Assembly (NCBI RefSeq): GCF_002443255.2
Contig: NW_019211454.1
Span: forward strand, 16,108,243 to 16,172,242
DNA from: Varroa destructor
Taxonomy: Eukaryota > Arthropoda > Arachnida > Mesostigmata > Varroidae
Reading direction: 5' to 3'
DNA: 64,000 nt
The translations under genes and the position numbers were made by a program. Shown here in pieces: positions 63,403-64,000 of this stretch (positions are counted from its first letter, which is position 1; each line of letters starts with the position of its first letter). The notes beneath the pieces are model-generated. The model did no database searches and was not told the DNA's origin. It was given only the letters and a program-made list of their open reading frames with translations.

Positions 63403-64000
63403 GGCAGGCAAAAAAAGCGAAAGCAAAAAGATTGACGGGGGGTGCGAGAGACTGCAGAAGTAGCAGAAAGAAAAGCGGTATAGACGGTAAAAGGATGAAA
63501 AAGTCCCGGCCCTCCCTTGCTCCTAATTATCCTCCTGCGCTATAGCTGCTAGGTGGATCTTGACGACACTGACGACGACAACAACACCAGAGATGATGCT
63601 TTGATGACGTACCGAGGGTTTGACGTCGTACCGCGCACGAGAAGAGTGCACGAACGGAGACCTATGGGAAAAGGAAGGGAGAGACAACTAAGAAGCTATG
63701 AGACGCAAATGTGCCTTCTTCGTACCCTAGGTCTTTGAGCAGAACACGCAATCGAATGGAACCAAACCAAGGGACCGGCTTTCCTTGTCCCGTCTGGGAT
63801 TCTAGCGCTTGCTATTGCTGCTAGTGGTATGGCTCGTTATGCGCCGTTCGTTGTCTTTGCGGCTGTTGAGGATGTTGTCGTCGATTGTTACGCAGCTCAG
63901 AAGAGCGGGAGAAGGACAAAGTCCAACAACGGATGGGTCGCTCGCGCAGTAGCCCGACTAGAAAGGAGGAGGTGCCCCCAGCAGCTGCCTGCTAACGTTG
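63403..64000. other. Window end, no supported gene
   Basis: GC-richer sequence with GAC/GAT-rich words. A 61-codon frame (63553-63738) is Asp- and Arg-rich without a recognisable domain. Confidence 0.4.

Overview
The window looks like animal nuclear DNA, most likely from an arthropod. The two recognisable genes are split by short GT-AG introns and encode animal-type proteins: a heme-pathway 5-aminolevulinate synthase (ALAS) with mitochondrial CP heme-regulatory motifs, and a homeodomain-interacting protein kinase (HIPK) relative. The rest is AT-rich, full of stops, and carries satellite DNA, TA/CT microsatellites, hairpins and worn tRNA-like sequences. A mite or other arachnid is a guess I cannot prove from the sequence.

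Layout. 1-9,870 is mostly featureless. It holds a decayed tRNA-Glu-like sequence on the minus strand (5.7 kb), a GC-rich hairpin (4.9 kb) and a diverged direct duplication (7.5 and 8.25 kb) around a short coding-like stretch. At 9,871-10,270 (+) lies a broken copy of one exon of the HIPK-like kinase. A 193-bp satellite array fills 12.4-15.1 kb, is interrupted by a 25-N assembly gap, and stops about 220 bp beyond the 3' end of the kinase gene. The kinase occupies 15,343-18,036 on the minus strand in six supported coding exons; a small first coding exon at 19,719-19,742 is possible. The intron this would imply contains unidentified coding-like stretches on both strands. The ALAS gene follows in the same orientation at 20,325-22,340, with two coding exons and a probable upstream noncoding exon ending near 22,593.

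From 22.6 to 64 kb I see no gene I can name. There are isolated open stretches, some beside splice-like signals (30.3, 47.8, 48.1 kb), several GC-richer patches with overlapping open frames on both strands (24.0, 31.1, 44.3-44.8, 46.3, 57.4-58.3, 60.8, 63.2 kb), palindromes (31.9, 36.4, 56.3 kb), microsatellites, and a tRNA-derived, SINE-like piece (55.4 kb). The GC-richer patches could be promoter or first-exon regions of genes whose main exons lie elsewhere, but this is inference.

The two genes share a strand but not a pathway: ALAS performs the first step of heme synthesis in mitochondria, while HIPK-family kinases act mostly in nuclear signalling. No operon-like or defence-like gene cluster is visible.
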